The notes below the pieces were generated by a model. That model did not search any database. It was not told the DNA's origin and was given only the letters and a program-made list of their open reading frames with translations. From Climacteris rufus (taxonomy: Eukaryota > Chordata > Aves > Passeriformes > Climacteridae): DNA of 64,000 bases. The translations under genes and the position numbers were made by a program. The stretch lies in NCBI GenBank assembly GCA_013398175.1, contig VZRZ01006453.1:62001-126000 (forward strand), read 5' to 3'. Shown piece by piece: positions 1 through 13,500 of the stretch. Every line of letters begins with the position of its first letter. Position 1 is the first letter of the stretch.

Positions 1-336
1 TGCTACAGTGTCATTTATGGGTCCCGACTGAATTAAGCTCTACAACATTGCACAGACAAAGCCAATCATCATGCCCATCCAGTCTTTGAAATTAAGATGG
101 ACAAAAAGTCTGAAGAAGTGAGTATTATTGCGATATTTATTTTACAGATGACAGCTGAAACATAGAGGGAACATGACCTGTCAAGTGAAATCTGGGACTT
201 GAGCTAGAGTTGAACTGGCAAGTGCCTCCATTCCAGCTGCATTTGCACTCTCTAAATGTAGGTCACATTTATCAATATATGTCATACTCTCACATATAGC
301 CAGAAAGAACTATGGAAAAGAAAGTAATTCTCCAGT

Positions 337-500
337 CATAGAATCACAGAATGGGTTGGGTTGGAAGGGATGATAGAGATCATCTAGTTTCAACCCTCCT
401 GCCATGGGCAGGGACACGAAACCAGGTTGCTCAAAGCTCCATCTAACCTTGTGCTGAACACTTTCAACGATGTTTAATTTTCACCTAATTTTCTGAGGTG
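337..500 (-). mobile_element. CR1 LINE, 5'-truncated 3' end
   Basis: The start reads TCATAGAATCACAGAATGGG, the reverse complement of the CR1 3' tail with its 8-bp ATTCTATG-type repeats. It is followed by the typical GGGTTGGAAGGGATGATAGA and ACCAGGTTGCTCAAAGC segments. Only the non-coding 3' end is left, about 160 bp, so the copy is a dead 5'-truncated insertion on the minus strand. The far boundary, near 478-500, is approximate because similarity fades there. Confidence 0.9.
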
Positions 501-1591
501 GTGTCCCCATTGAAGGAAATGTATCTCAAGAATCTGAGTTCATGAATTTTCTGTGTGGAGGAGGTCTTTAACAAAGTACACCAATTTGTTAAAACACTTT
601 TAAGATTTAATGCTGGAGCAGGTGTTTGACTATGTGGATTGTGCATGCGCTGTGAAGACATGGCCCCAAATTACTGTGACATAAGAATAGCCAGAATCTC
701 TACAGACAGTTCACACTCTCTGGCTTAGTTGTGCTCAGACAGGTCCTCAGGGGTCCACTAAAAGTCTCTTCACACAGTGAAAAAGCTGTCAAATCTGTAG
801 TTTCTCAGATCACAGAAGTTCAGTGATTTGAGGGCCACTGTTTTTCATGTGTGGAGTAGATACAGTGAGAGGCCAGCATCTGGTATGGCTTGTGCTACAC
901 CCTAGGTAATGTATACTAAAGTTCATAAGTCCTACAGACTTTAGTGCTGGTTAAGGCAATGTAGAAAGGGACCATGGCCATATTCAACAGAGGTTTGTAA
1001 TGCAGAGAAATTCAAGTTTGTGAATTATGCCAATTTTTCCCTGTGGAAATTATATGAGGAAAAGTCTCCCTCAAGACAATTAGCATAGCTTGGTGGGGAC
1101 TGCAAAGTGAGGCGTGTGTATGACTAGGTCTTGGGACTGATTCTTGGGGCAAATACATCAAAAACTGAAGCCTACATGTCAGATTACTGTGCAGTTTCAC
1201 TATGGCAACAGTCTACTTCTTACTAGTATAAGGATTATAATTATATAATTAGTTAATATAGTAGACTAGTTCCTCTCCAAACATACCCCTAAGTTGCTGA
1301 TAAATTTGACTGCACAGTGAAGAGGGAAAAAAAAAAAAAAAAAGAAGACCAAAAAACAGTGGAGAAAGGCAGGACCTAGCACCCCATCCCCCTCACAGGT
1401 AGATCACCTAAATGACAAGGTTTGGGAATTTTTGGCAAACTATGCTATCTGCAATAATCACACCTCTGGCTGATATTTATTCCATTTTCCCAAGCTGGTG
1501 TTTGATTGTATTTCCTCAATATCATTCTGTTTATTTTTAAACTTTTTAACTCATAGCTTATGAGTGGAGAGACATTGCCCACCGAGAATAC
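501..1591. other. No gene seen; AT-rich, one poly(A) run
   Basis: I see no supportable gene here. A run of about 17 A lies at 1327-1343. The open frames present are short and have no splice context. Confidence 0.5.
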
Positions 1592-1662
1592 CTGCTGTAA
1601 ATAATCTGACTGGTCAGGGTTCTGCAAGGCCTTGAGCCAGTATAAATTTTCCATTATATAAT
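1592..1662 (-). CDS. Candidate internal exon, 71 bp
   Basis: Read on the minus strand, a pyrimidine-rich acceptor (TTTTTAATTTCTAAG) is followed by an open 23-codon stretch starting YIMENLYWLKALQNP and ending in QQ. The donor is CAGCAG|GTATTC. The exon starts needing one base from its predecessor. The candidate exons just upstream on this strand (2267-2464 and 1965-2045) do not supply that phase, so it does not join them directly. The peptide looks protein-like, but chance is not excluded. I do not recognise a family. Confidence 0.3.
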
Positions 1663-1712
1663 CTTAGAAATTAAAAACTGTTCTTTTTATGGTCATATGG
1701 TGACTGGAAGAA

Positions 1713-1730
1713 ATTTTACGTACGTAAAAT
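1713..1730. other. Perfect 18-bp palindrome with TTACGTACGTAA core
   Basis: The 18 bases are exactly self-complementary, and the core contains two CpGs in CpG-poor surroundings. The half-sites resemble the TTACGTAA site bound by PAR-bZIP and NFIL3-type factors, although here the core is longer by four bases. Binding is inference only. Confidence 0.45.
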
Positions 1731-1964
1731 AGTATCAAGAGTATAGAAAATGGCATGTTTGAATGCTTAAGAGTTGATGATTGATGGTCACATTTGGTTA
1801 AGAGAAATTTTTCTGTTGTAATTATATTTCACATTTTTCTTTCATTACTGACCTTTCTACAAGTGTCATTAATAAAAGCAGAAGTCATCCATGTTAGGTC
1901 TTTTACATGTCATTTCTGGAAAGTAGCCTAAGGAGAAAGTTAACGTTTTCCTGCAGCAAGGACT

Positions 1965-2045
1965 TCACAACAGAGCTTCCATTGCAGGAGAGTGAAGTGG
2001 CCCAGCCTTCATAAACAAGTAGCACATTTCAGCAGCAAACCAGTC
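1965..2045 (-). CDS. Candidate terminal exon with in-frame stop
   Basis: On the minus strand, after TTTGACAG|, the sequence is open for 26 codons (DWFAAEMCYLFMKAG... ending AMEALL) and then TGA. It begins in phase 0, which matches the phase-0 end of the candidate exon at 2267-2464, so the two could be the last coding exons of a gene. The acceptor has only a weak pyrimidine tract, and no poly(A) signal was identified with confidence. Alternatives are an internal exon using a GT just before the stop, or chance. The family is not recognised. Confidence 0.3.
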   Translation of the reverse strand, partial: DWFAAEMCYLFMKAGPLHSPAMEALL

Positions 2046-2266
2046 CTGTCAAACTCCACCTTTCCACAAAAGAATATATGTTTTTGATGCCTTGCACAAC
2101 TCTACTGCGTGTGATCAGCTGCTTTGTGCCTGAGTTGCTAAGGCCTGTGCAGAGTTCTCTTTACCTGAAGTGGGATAGCTGTGCAACTCTAAATTTAAGA
2201 AGTCTGATTAGGGAGATAAATGTGAATAGGGGAATTCATTTTGGAAATGGATGCAAAGAAACATAC

Positions 2267-2464
2267 CTCAGAAAATAGTGATACAATAACGGAGGCACAT
2301 GAGTAGATAGACTGTGGAAGGTCCTGCTGTTGAATCCATTCATTTTTCCAACTGATTAGGTCTCCTTTAATTACAGTCTGTATTTTCCAGTTTGTTGCCA
2401 CTTTACACAACTCATTTCCAGTGAAGAAAATGTGGACATTTTCCAGCAAATTACAACAGATTTT
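2267..2464 (-). CDS. Candidate internal exon, 198 bp, unknown protein
   Basis: A fully open 66-codon stretch starts KICCNLLENVHIFFTGNEL, contains a WKIQTVIKGDLISWKNEW segment and ends VSLFSE. It is bounded on the minus strand by an ACATACAG| acceptor and a TCTGAG|GTATGT donor. The length is a multiple of three, so both ends are phase 0, which fits the phase-0 end of exon 42079-42143 and the phase-0 start at 2045. The donor is strong and the acceptor lacks a good pyrimidine tract. The composition (Trp, Cys, hydrophobic runs) looks like real folded protein. I do not recognise the family. If it belongs with the exons near 42-45 kb, the intron would be close to 40 kb or hold further exons that I missed. 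Confidence 0.42.
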
Positions 2465-4954
2465 CTGTATGTCTTCCATTATTTACAATAGAGTCCCTGA
2501 TAATTTAGATCCAATGTGTCCAAACATTATGAAATAGTGCCTGGATATTATCTGGTCAGTAAGAAATAAAAATGTGCTGAACTATACCTTCACCACTGTG
2601 TTAATATTAGAATTTATTTCCCCAGAGGGGAGTGCTGGACCATAAGAAGGAATAAATATATATCCTTTACAAAAAGTTCCACTAGATTTTTTTTCTTCCA
2701 TTTAAGCAATTCCCAGAGATGTACTTTGCTCTTCAACAACTTGAAATACATCAAAATAAAGGTGATTGGAAAATGCTTGATAGGACATTCTTTTGTTCTC
2801 CATAGGAAAAAGCTGATTCCTTGAAACTGAAACATTTTATAAGCAGAAAACTTGTAATCAGAAAGGGACTTCAGGTATACAAAGAATAGTTCTCCCAGTG
2901 ATTGAGAGAGAACAGTCTATTTGGAATCAGGTCTCTCACACAACCACAAGTTTAAGCATCTCTATAACCCGATTTTCACTAGAGACTAATAATTAGTTAC
3001 CTAACATCTGAGGTGACAGTCTTTAGCAGTTTGAGGGAAAGAGAGTTTGGCCTGGTGAATGTTTAATCTCTTTAAGAAATAAAACTGTTTCCACGGCATA
3101 TCTTTCTTCTAGCTCGTTTAAGGATAGTGCTGGAGAAAATACAGAGTAAATCCCTTCTTTGGAGGTTGCAGAATAAGAATCGGAATTTTGACCTTACTCT
3201 GCAGTATTGTGGGTAATGTTGTACACATTAATCTTGGTCCTTTGTTATTCTAGACTCCTTATTTATTTTTTTTCATTTTGCACGTGTTAGGTTTTCAGAC
3301 TTTTGGTTTTTATATCAGCTTTAACTGGAAGAAAATGAAAAAATACTTTTTTGACAGGTGTATATAAAGAAAATCCAGCCTATTTAACCTATTAATGTAC
3401 TTGTTCCATACCAGATGCTTGAGAATACTACACTGAGTCTCTAGTGTGATACATCCAGGAGTTGAAATATAAATGAAAACTCCTAATCCATTAAGACTTT
3501 TTTTCCCCAGAAACACAAGGTCCAATCATACTACATTTTTTTCTTTCTTCTTATCCCCCTTATAAAGCTTAGGACAGACTAGTAACTCTGTCTCTGGATT
3601 CACATACAAAAAGATGAGGATGTTGAATTTAGCATAGTGGTTGCGGGACTTCAGTTCTGAGATGATAGAACTGAAAAAACTCTGTGCTAGTTTAAGTACT
3701 TTGTTTGAAAAACTGTAATTCTATGGCTTTATTCACTTTTGATTTCCCATTAGTGTGGAAGGCACCTCCAGATCTCTAATAATGAATCCAAGGAAAGGGA
3801 GAAAACATGAGTGTGACACAGTTTATAAGAGATGTGCAAAATAAATGATCTTTTTTTTTTCTTTAGCCACTATCCCACATGGTAAGTTCAGCTAAATCTA
3901 ATTAGGGTTACTGACATGGCAATTTGAATTGTTACCCATGATGCTTTCTGTTCTTTATAAAGCATTTCCTTTTGAAATTGTCATGACTTATATAAGCATA
4001 TAATTTTTTCCCTGTGGCTAGCACTTCATTGAAGAATTAGATTCACTGTGAAATTCCTGCAATTACTATTTCACTCTTATCTAGTTGAATAAAGAAGCAT
4101 TTCTAGGACCCTTTTTAAAGTACGTAATTGACTATATTAGTTTTGGTAATATCTCAAGACTGCTTATCTATGAATACATATAAACTGGCAACTTAAACGA
4201 ATGCTTCTTTATTCTGTGTTACATATCTTCGATGTCCAGCTAACTCTCATGGGTGAAAGCAAAGCAGTTAAAGCAGACACTTGCAGAAGATAAAGGACCT
4301 TAGACAATACTGTTCATTCTGAATGCCTGACCTACAGGAGAAACTCTGGTCCTCCAAATGTATTCTCGAAGAAACATGATTTAGAAGGGGTTCTCCTAGG
4401 AAAGGGGATCAAAAAGTCACATCAAAGAGCTCGTAGGTTTTCCACCGGCTATACGGAGTTACAGTATCCTCAGCTCAGATGTTTTGTCTCCAAAATATCA
4501 AAGAAATGTTGCAAATCAAAATGAGTGCTGGTGAAAGTACCTACTCGCTGAATGTGAAAGCTCCATTATCTGGTATGAACATTTGGCAAGGCTAGGTTAT
4601 TTGCAATTTATTGAGTAACTTCAGACAATGTGCTTATTGGTGATATTCCATGCTGCAGATCTTAACTCAGTATGTTGGAATCTATCCTGAAACTTTCTCT
4701 TTGGCTGGATTTTTTTTTTCACTTTAAATGAATGTGCAATTCTGCATTGATCTAACATAGTAAAAAGTAGACAAATCAAAATATATCTTTAATGATAGTA
4801 TTGACCAAGACTGAAAGTCTGAAAGTCTGTCTGAAAGTTCAATGCAATGATTATGTATGAATCATGGGGAATGTTTGAGCCTTTCACCTTCACACAAATA
4901 GTGAAAATCTGGTATAAGCTGGATCTGAACTGACAGCTTTCTTACAGTTTCATT
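2465..4954. other. No gene seen; AT-rich intron or intergenic DNA
   Basis: The region is stop-rich on both strands. A minus-strand open stretch at 2614-2835 has a protein-like shifted frame (near 2690-2800) but no convincing acceptor. A T-rich run lies near 3849. No mobile element was recognised. Confidence 0.5.
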
Positions 4955-5615
4955 TCACAGAATCAAAGAATGGTCGAGGTTGGAAGTAATGTCTGAAGGT
5001 TATCTGGCCCAAAAATCCCTGCTCAAGCAGGCCCACCTAGACCAGGTTGCTCAGGATCAGGTTCTCTTGGTTTTTTAATATCTCCAAGGATGTAGACTTC
5101 ACAACATCTCTGGAAAACCTGTGCCAGTGTTCTGTCACTCTCACAGTAAAAAAAAATTAAAATTCCAATATTCAGAAGAAACCTCCAGTGTTCCAGCATG
5201 AGTCCATTACCTCTTTTTCCATCACTGGGCATCATTGAAAAGAGCCTGGTTTCCATTTATTTGAATCCTCCCTTCAAGTAATTGTACACATTGATAAGAT
5301 CCTAAAGCTAAACCTTCTCTCCTCCAGGCTAAACACTCACATCTGTCTCAGTCTTTCCTCATTGAAGAGATGCTCCAGTCCCTCCAACCACTTAGTGGCC
5401 CTTCACTGGACTCTTTCCAGCGTCTCCATGTCTCCCTCATACCTGGCAGCCCAGAACTAGCCACAGCATTCCAGGTGTGAAACTAGATACAGCTACCATT
5501 GCTGAGCACAGAGAAAGGATCACTTTCCTCAGCCTGCTGGTAATGATTCTCCTAATGAAGCCCAGGATGCCATTAATTTTCCTTGACACATGTTGTCCCA
5601 CTTGTCCTAGCAATC
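4955..5615 (-). mobile_element. CR1 LINE, 5'-truncated, about 660 bp
   Basis: The left edge TTCACAGAATCAAAGAATGG is the reverse-complement CR1 tail. Next come the standard CR1 landmarks in reverse: the GCCCACCTAGACCAGGTTGC segment, TTCATCTCCAAGGATG-like text, and the end of the reverse-transcriptase ORF (minus-strand RGNGLMLEHWRF around 5170-5220, corresponding to the RGNGxxLxHxKF-type motif near the ORF2 C-terminus). It holds several stops and indels, so it is inactive. Similarity is lost near 5615. Same strand as the other CR1 copies. Confidence 0.9.
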
Positions 5616-8600
5616 CAAAAGAAGACTCATTTCTGTCTCACAGTTCCAACGGTCTGTATGGATTGGCACTATTTGTACAAATTCTGTTGGAGTGCCAGAA
5701 TTGAATGGGAATCTCATTAATCCCATTTTGATAATAAGTACAAAGCAGCAGAAAAAAGTTTTCCTGTTTATAGAATCAGATTCAGCTACCAAGATACCAA
5801 GGAGCTGGATGGTTAGACAGGTAGGTTATAAATACCTCTTTTTGAAAATAACATTAGAGTGAATTTCAGAAAAACTTTGGCTGTTAGGGAGGCAAAATTA
5901 AAATGGCTTAGTCTGAACTCTCAAAGCATGCCTATATCTTTAACAGAAACAGGCCTTTAATAACCACTGAATGTGGGTCCTAGAACTGCTTATTCTTTTT
6001 AGTGATTTGACTTCTGTTGCATGGAATGAGCAGCCTGGTTTCTCTGTACTAAGAGTGTCACTCTGCCATTTCCATACAGAAAGGCTGATTCTGTATCACA
6101 TCAACTCTTGAGAAGAACTGAGCACAGCAGGGAGACAATTGCTTTGAATGAATTGATTTGTAAATGGGGAAAGTGGACAGGCAGAATCGATTTGTGCAAC
6201 CCTTCTCTTTTCCTATACCTGCCTGGTCTGCTTCATAAACTTGCAAAAGGAAAGTTGAACTGCATCTGTCTAGCACATGTCAGAATGGTGGCAAATGCAA
6301 CGTGATCCACCTGTCAGATAAGCTGGAATGTCTCTGTGTTGCATCCACAGGAGTTTAATGTGTCCTAGACTTATGCATCACTGTGCATGAATAGTAGCAC
6401 TGGGCTTTCTGGCCATCTGGAAATCTAAACTGCTTTGCACACAGATGCCTGACTGTAAAGCCATAGGACAAAAACTGGTAGTACTGAAAAGCATACAATA
6501 AGACTGAAGAATATAACATTGTTACTTCTTCCTCAGAAGTACTTTTTATTAGTAGTTTTGCTCTAGTTTTTCCAATGCTTTTCACTGAGTCAGAACTGAT
6601 ATATACTGAGTATACAGCTGTGGTATTTTCTGTCTGGAAATGGAAGTTCACGAATTTTCAAATATTTCTAAATTTTGGAATGTGATACCTAAATATTTTG
6701 TCACTGGCTAAAGCCAGGAGCTTAGTTTTTGAGTCAGTGTTTTCCTCATGCCAAAGGTCCTAAGTTGTAGATATTCTAGAATTAGCTACTTTTTACCTTC
6801 AGAGTCCTTTAGAGGTTTGTTCATCACTAGATCTAAAAAGTAGCATTGGGGTGAATTATATCTGTGGAATCACTTCAGTGTTAAAATTAATTTCTGGGCT
6901 GTAGATGTAACTTAAAATTGTCTTGGAAGGTGGTATCTGCAAAGTATTTATGAGAAGAAGCAGTATAAAACTTTAGCTTTCTTTCTGCAGAAGAAACACA
7001 AAAGGGAGAAAAGAGTAAATTCTATTAGTTCACTCATTAGTTGCTAAAAAAGCCAACCTTTCTTCCTAAGTGTTTTGCCTTTCTCAAAGGTCTGCAAACA
7101 AAGGGATAGATTTGGACTTTAAATATTATGCCTTCATTCCAAACCAAACCCTTTCACACAGGAAGAACATGGGTTTCCATCAGGAGATTCTGAACTAAAC
7201 AACTGATATGATTTTTTTTTGCAGAGCAGTTAAGATGAAGTCTATCTTTCCGAAGGTAACAAAACCAAGAATATGAAGGGATGTTAAACTTAGCTGAATA
7301 ATGAAAGTGAGTAACAGAGCATCTAAAAATAATTTTAACATTTTTTCTTAACAATTCCTAGACTCCTAATTGTGTTTGGAAATAAAATTATATAAAGACA
7401 TTACAAAAATAATTTGCTTTGCATCAATCTCAGAATAACTTGACAATATTTCATTCTTAAAGTTGATTTTCCAAATTCAGTTTTTTCTTGAAATGCAACA
7501 AGTCTGTCTGCACAAGGTTGCTGTATCGGCTGTTGGCATAAAAGGAAAGTTTTCTTTATTTGTGTTTTGAAACTTTTCCTAGGACACAGAATGGTTTGGG
7601 GTTTTTTTTTCTTCTTCAGTGATTTTACTGTTCCAGAATTTTTTGGTTTGTTTTGGTTTCATTTTGGTTTGGACTGGTTTTGCCTAATAAGTGGATTTGC
7701 ACGGGAGGTTCAATTAGATGAGCTTTTAGGTTTTTTCCCACACGATATTTTGCATAATTCTGTAACATTGAATTTGAACCCTGATCCTTAAAATGTGAAG
7801 ATAAAACAACTGCATACATAAAAACAATGTGATAATGGCAGCAAATATAATTAAAGTTACTATATTCACAGTCCTACTTAGCAAAACACAAAATGGTGTG
7901 TTCCAAAAATGTCAAACCAAAAAAATAAGAAAAATCCCATTGCAAATATATCATATATTTCTCCCACACACATCTCTTTCTTCCTCAGTATATAGCAAAA
8001 CTCAATCCAGCTGCTTTTGACAGTAACCTTTAAGGTGATGATTCTTTGGAGGAATTAACTTTGAAAAAATAATTTCATTCTTCACAATATCTTGGCTTCA
8101 AGCATTTGTCATCATTTACTAAAGTAGTTGAAATCTTACCGGAGCATAGGGACAATAAGAGGCTGAATGAATGCTAAATTTGCTCTGAGTCTGTGCTTAT
8201 CCCATCATATACAGAACTGTAGATCTTTAGTCTCCATAGCTATATTCAACATTTATCCATTAATATAGGAAAAACTCAATTAGTGGCTCTGTAGGCATCA
8301 GAGCATAACCCTACTTTACACAATTTAATAGCTACCATACATCATCAAGATCTAATTCCCAGGCTGAGTAGGATGTAAATGGCAGTAGCTCACAGATCTA
8401 TTTCTTGAAAACTTGAAATCGTTGTGACTTAATATACTTCCCCAAGCAACTTGTATTGTGCATCCTGCAATTTTGCCCATAATTCACACCTGGCATCCTG
8501 CAGATTAATGTTGCTTACGGTTTTGTGATTACATTATTTGATTTCTTGAAACATCATTAACATGAAAGGGAATTATTTGCCAGCTAGAATTTGCTTGCAT

Positions 8601-10444
8601 TATCAGAGGTTCATTATCCCAGAAAAGTACCGTTTGAGTTTTGCGCTTCCATTGGTCTTCAACAGTATTACTTGCTCAATTGTAGCTTATTTCAGAGAAG
8701 GCTGCTGGCAACTCACTGAAGTTCAAGATCAAGCAATGTTCTTATTTACTCACTTTTATCTAGAATCTAGAATTCACCTTTTCTTCTTTTTTTTTCTTCT
8801 TTTTTTTTCTTTCTGTATTTCATGGAACAATTTAGAATATGCTCCATCATGTAATGGAATCACAGGAAATTCTATACTTCAATCATAAGCCTGGACCATG
8901 AACTTGAATCTTGATTATCCTGATTTAGGCTTAATATAAAATATAATGATCAGTTTGCATGTAACTGAATGATAGGGGAATGTGAAAGACTTGTCTCATA
9001 CATTCTGTATGGGGTCTATTTAATGTATCATGTACAGGACTGGGCTGAGTAGAAAAGAGAAAAAACGGTTAAGCTCTGAACATTTGTTTGAGCTTCTTGC
9101 TCACTTTGCAACTGATGATTTAAACAGCAGTGTTGTAAAGAGCTAAAATTTGTTGATGGAGCTGTCAAAACATTAATAGGCAAGTGCAGATGTATTGCAT
9201 ACATCTCTATCAGACTCTAAAATCTAATTTTGTTGAAAGACTTAAAATGAGAGGAGAAGTTCACTGAGGAAACAGGAGAGATGCCAACAGACTTTAAATC
9301 CTGACTTTGAATGTCACAGTCTTCAGAATATCCCAGGTCCACAACTCCTCAATTTTTTCTGTTAATGACAGGAATGACAGATCTGAGTGTACATTTATTA
9401 AATTTACAGAGGAGATGAGTCTGTGAAGGTTTGAAAGTACATTGGATGTGATTTGAAATTCTAATCAACCTTGCAATATTATCTGAAATAACAAGGATTA
9501 GTTTAAGAAGAACTAGAGTGCTATTTCTACTAGATATAGTTAACTTCACAGTGTAAGATGGAAACAAATGGTGAGGAAGTAATTATGCAGAAAAGTTTTC
9601 TGAAGACTACTTATCAAGCACTGCACATGGGTCAATGAGCTCATGCGTAGGCAATAAAAAGTAGAAAAGGAAAGAAAACCAACACACTCAGACTTTACTC
9701 AGCAATATTGCACATGGAATACACTAAATATGCTGTTCCATTCCTTTTTTCACTCAACACTGTTATAGAGCTTAACTAAAATACTGAGTCAGATTGGGTC
9801 TAAGAATTCAAAACATTAAGGAAAAAAAAAAAGATAAAACTACCTGGATCTTTTCCTTCTCATTACAAAAGGCATCAAGCACAAAGGCATGGGAAGAAAG
9901 AATGAGAAAATTGGAGAAAAAAGAATTAAAGACTGAAGAAAGATACAGCAGAAGTGTTAGAAAGTTAAAAGGTTGCTGTAAAAGTCAACATAATTTTTCT
10001 TGTTTACTATGGGTACAGTAAGAAGTACTAGGGAAGAAGCTAAAAATACCCATTACTGGAGTCTTTTAATAAAAATACCTGCCTAGAATAGCTTAAACAT
10101 AACTACCAAATGGTATTTCCAAAGTCCAGGACTGAGATTGCATTGGCTTTGAAAATGGGTACAGATTCTGGTTAGTCCACCAAATGCTTCTCAGTAAACA
10201 TCAACAATATGTCAGTTATATATATCAGTTTTTTTCTTTCCCATATAGTTTTTGCTTTTTAATTTTATTTTTTGCTTCTACACTGGAAATTTTGTCTTGG
10301 AATAGCATCACAAGTGCTAATAAACCCCAAGAAAAGTAGATTTCCCTATACTTATAGTTGCTTTTATATGGTATCCAAGCTGACCAGAGTGGGAGGTGTT
10401 AGGAATCTTAAAAGTAAGCCCATCCTTTCTTATGTTTGTTAGTT
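5616..10444. other. No gene seen; AT-rich DNA with T/C-rich tracts
   Basis: No supportable gene or recognised repeat. T/C-rich runs lie at about 8779-8812 and G/T-rich text at about 7590-7680. The longest open frames are 60-110 codons, have no splice context and are of low complexity. Confidence 0.5.
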
Positions 10445-10557
10445 TTGGTTGGTTGGTTGGTTGGTGGTTTTCTTTTGTTTATTTTGTTTGTTTGTTTGTT
10501 TGGGGGGGGATTTTTTTGTTGTTGTTGTTGGTTGGTTGGTTGGTTGGTTTTTTTTTG
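10445..10557. repeat. G/T-only low-complexity tract (GGTT, TTTG, GTT units)
   Basis: About 110 bp are built from GGTT repeats, then TTTG repeats, a run of eight G, GTT repeats, GGTT again and a T run. Nearly all G and T lie on the plus strand. Similar tracts occur at 46473-46570 and 52048-52109, also with G/T on the plus strand. Confidence 0.85.
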
Positions 10558-13500
10558 TCTCAGTAGATTTTGATAAGCCCTAGGTAAAATTTAACTGCTC
10601 ATGTTCAGTTTTTGAAGTTTACTCATCTTCAGTGATCATGGTAATAGTTTTTCATTTCAGTTTTATTCTGAATGTGCTTAAAATTCCTTAGACAATGCTT
10701 AGGCACATTACAAGGGGAGTGGGGATTGTTATATAAATAAAATTAGTTTCTAACAAGTCTTTTTTTTATCACAGGTTTTTTTTTGTATATTATAAATAGG
10801 GAAACAAAAGTGGGAAAGTGTTATGATGTTACTCAGCAGCATGATTTAGAGTCTTGGCTCCAATTCTTTAGTTCAGTATACCATGTGGAATCTGCTTTCA
10901 GTACATAATTTTCTATGCCTTATTAGAGGAAGAGCCCATATGTCTACTTATCTCATATTCAGACTCTGAATTCTACTTTAACATTCATTGCTTTGACTTT
11001 TCCACCTGGTTTGACTAGTTGCATAAGTTTATCACTCAAAGATTAACAGAATTAATCCTGATGATAGGCAAAAAGTTGCAAATTCTGTAACACTGAGTAT
11101 GCTACATATTGATGTTTCATGGCACAGAATATTTTTTCTGCTTTGTGTTACTTAAATTTGAAGTATAACACATTCTCTGAAAAATAATTTGCAGCTATTT
11201 TAGAATCAGATTCCTTTTAATGAAAAGTAATTATATTAATTGTTTTGACTACATTGATAAATAAATAAATAATGCCAAGAAATAAAAGTGGCAAATTACC
11301 TTTATTTTCTGCTGTCATCCAAGAATTTTGGGGGCAGAAATCCTTCTCTACATTGACAGCTTTATCCAGAGTTTTTATTCTTAGTGTCCTCTAATTATGT
11401 CTAAGGATTCCTTCTACAGGTAAAAGGTTTTTGACTTGGTGTGTTGCTGTTAAATGTGCCTTCAATATCTAATGCTTGGAAACTGTGTTTTGTAAATATT
11501 TAGTAATATATATTACCAACACTGCTTCCAAATCTGTTCCAAGATATACCCTAAAGATGTTGCTATGAATGATGTGAGTTATCACAGTACACTTAAAGCA
11601 GTGTATGTAAATTGAGGATTGAAAAATCGTGGAACAAGTGCATGCATATCTGCAAGGCAACAGAAAACACTGGGAATGCAAAGTGTAGGAAGTCAAGCAT
11701 GAAATCCTAGCCCCAGTGAAGAAAATTGCACACCACAATTAATTTCAGGGGGGGATCAGGATTTTACTCTAAGCACAGATGGGAAAAAAAGTGCTTCCCA
11801 TCTCCCCAAAGCAATTTGTGTAGGTGATGCCATTTGTACACACTACCAACTAATTTTTCTTTATTAAAACTGATGATCCATAATTGCTTCTGGAATGGCA
11901 GACCATAATATGGATTGAAGTGTGCAAATTTGAAAACGACTAGTTCAGGTTTGTGTTCAGATTTCTCAAGTAATATTTATCTGGACTCTCTAAGAGTAGA
12001 AATACCCTAGTTACTAAGATTATTTTTTTTTGTAGTTACGCATGTTCAGGTAATGTATTTAACGCCCAAAGAGTTATTTCTGGCGATGTCTCTGCAACAG
12101 GATTTGAGAGCTCTTCCACTCTTTAGGAATCATGTATGTGCTTTTGAACTATTCTAATTCCCTGACAGAATGACATCCCAGTATGTCCTATGTCTGTCTG
12201 CTGCACAATGGAGACCAAGCATTCAGGTCAGGAAAGAGCTATTCTGGCCAGGTCCTGGTTTGGACTATTGATACATTTTAATGTAGAAATATGAGCACTC
12301 AGCCCAAAATTGCAAAGAATATTACTAAATATTATCCAGGATTCATTTGTGATTGTCATGTTCTTTAAAATCCTTTTTCCAAGCCAGATAGCCCAGAATT
12401 TTTGTAGTGGTGGTGAAAACTATAAAAGCAAATTATGTCCAAAACATGAATATTTCCTTTTTCCCCAAAACTTTTAATATATTTCGATGCCAGGGATCCT
12501 ATTTTCAAAAGAGAAATTATTGCCTGGTTCTTTTTTCACCATTACTATTTTATCTGGCATCATTCGAGCCTACAAGTAATAATAAAACATCACTATTAAT
12601 AATTAAGACACACAAAACCGAATTACAATAAAGTTTTTAAACAGCTGTTATACTTTTTCCTCCAGATGCCCAAAGTTACACCTGTTATAACAGATTCCAT
12701 ATTATTCTTAACACAGTCAAATTATCTCAGTCTCTTTTGCTGGATAACAGTAAAGAGAAGTATTAATAATGGTGTCAATCCTAATCTTCTAGTCTATTTA
12801 AATAAGCTTGACCAGGGCCTGTGGACAGTCTAGGGATGAAAAACACGCAACTTTTATCTTTTTAGTCAAACCACTTTCACCACATGAAATATATATTTAT
12901 TGCTGAGATTATTTAATCAAAATGCACAAATGTAATTTTCCTATGAGAAAAGACCCACAGAGCACTAAACTATTCAAGTACCTTTGTTCTCAGTTTTGCA
13001 ATTGTTCTGAATTCAGGTCACTGAAAACAAGCGTTTGTTACATTTTAAGGGATAATTGCTACCAAATAATTTATGGCTGCAAAATGCTACACATAGCAGA
13101 GAGAATACAGCTACTTATAACCCAGTAAATTAAAACTAAACCTTCTGTGTGCTGAGTTGCATAAGATTAATTGGAAAATATTAGACTGCTTCCATTATAA
13201 AGATCAAATGCAAGGAGAAAAGACATAAACTTTGAGCATGTATCAATGTAACCTCAACTCAGCAGTTGCTGATTACTTATTGGGCATGTAAACAGATGCA
13301 CCTAATCCTGTTGTGGCAGCTATTCAGGAAGATAGACAGAAAAAAGAAAATTTCTGCTATGCATAGCTGAGAAGAAGATAAAAAATAGATCTTATAAAAT
13401 GATGATTACCTCTCGTTCCTTTTCACTTCAGTGACTACTCAGCACCAGACAAGCAAGAACTTGGACACAAAAAAATTATGCTGTCAATTTCCCCACTCAC

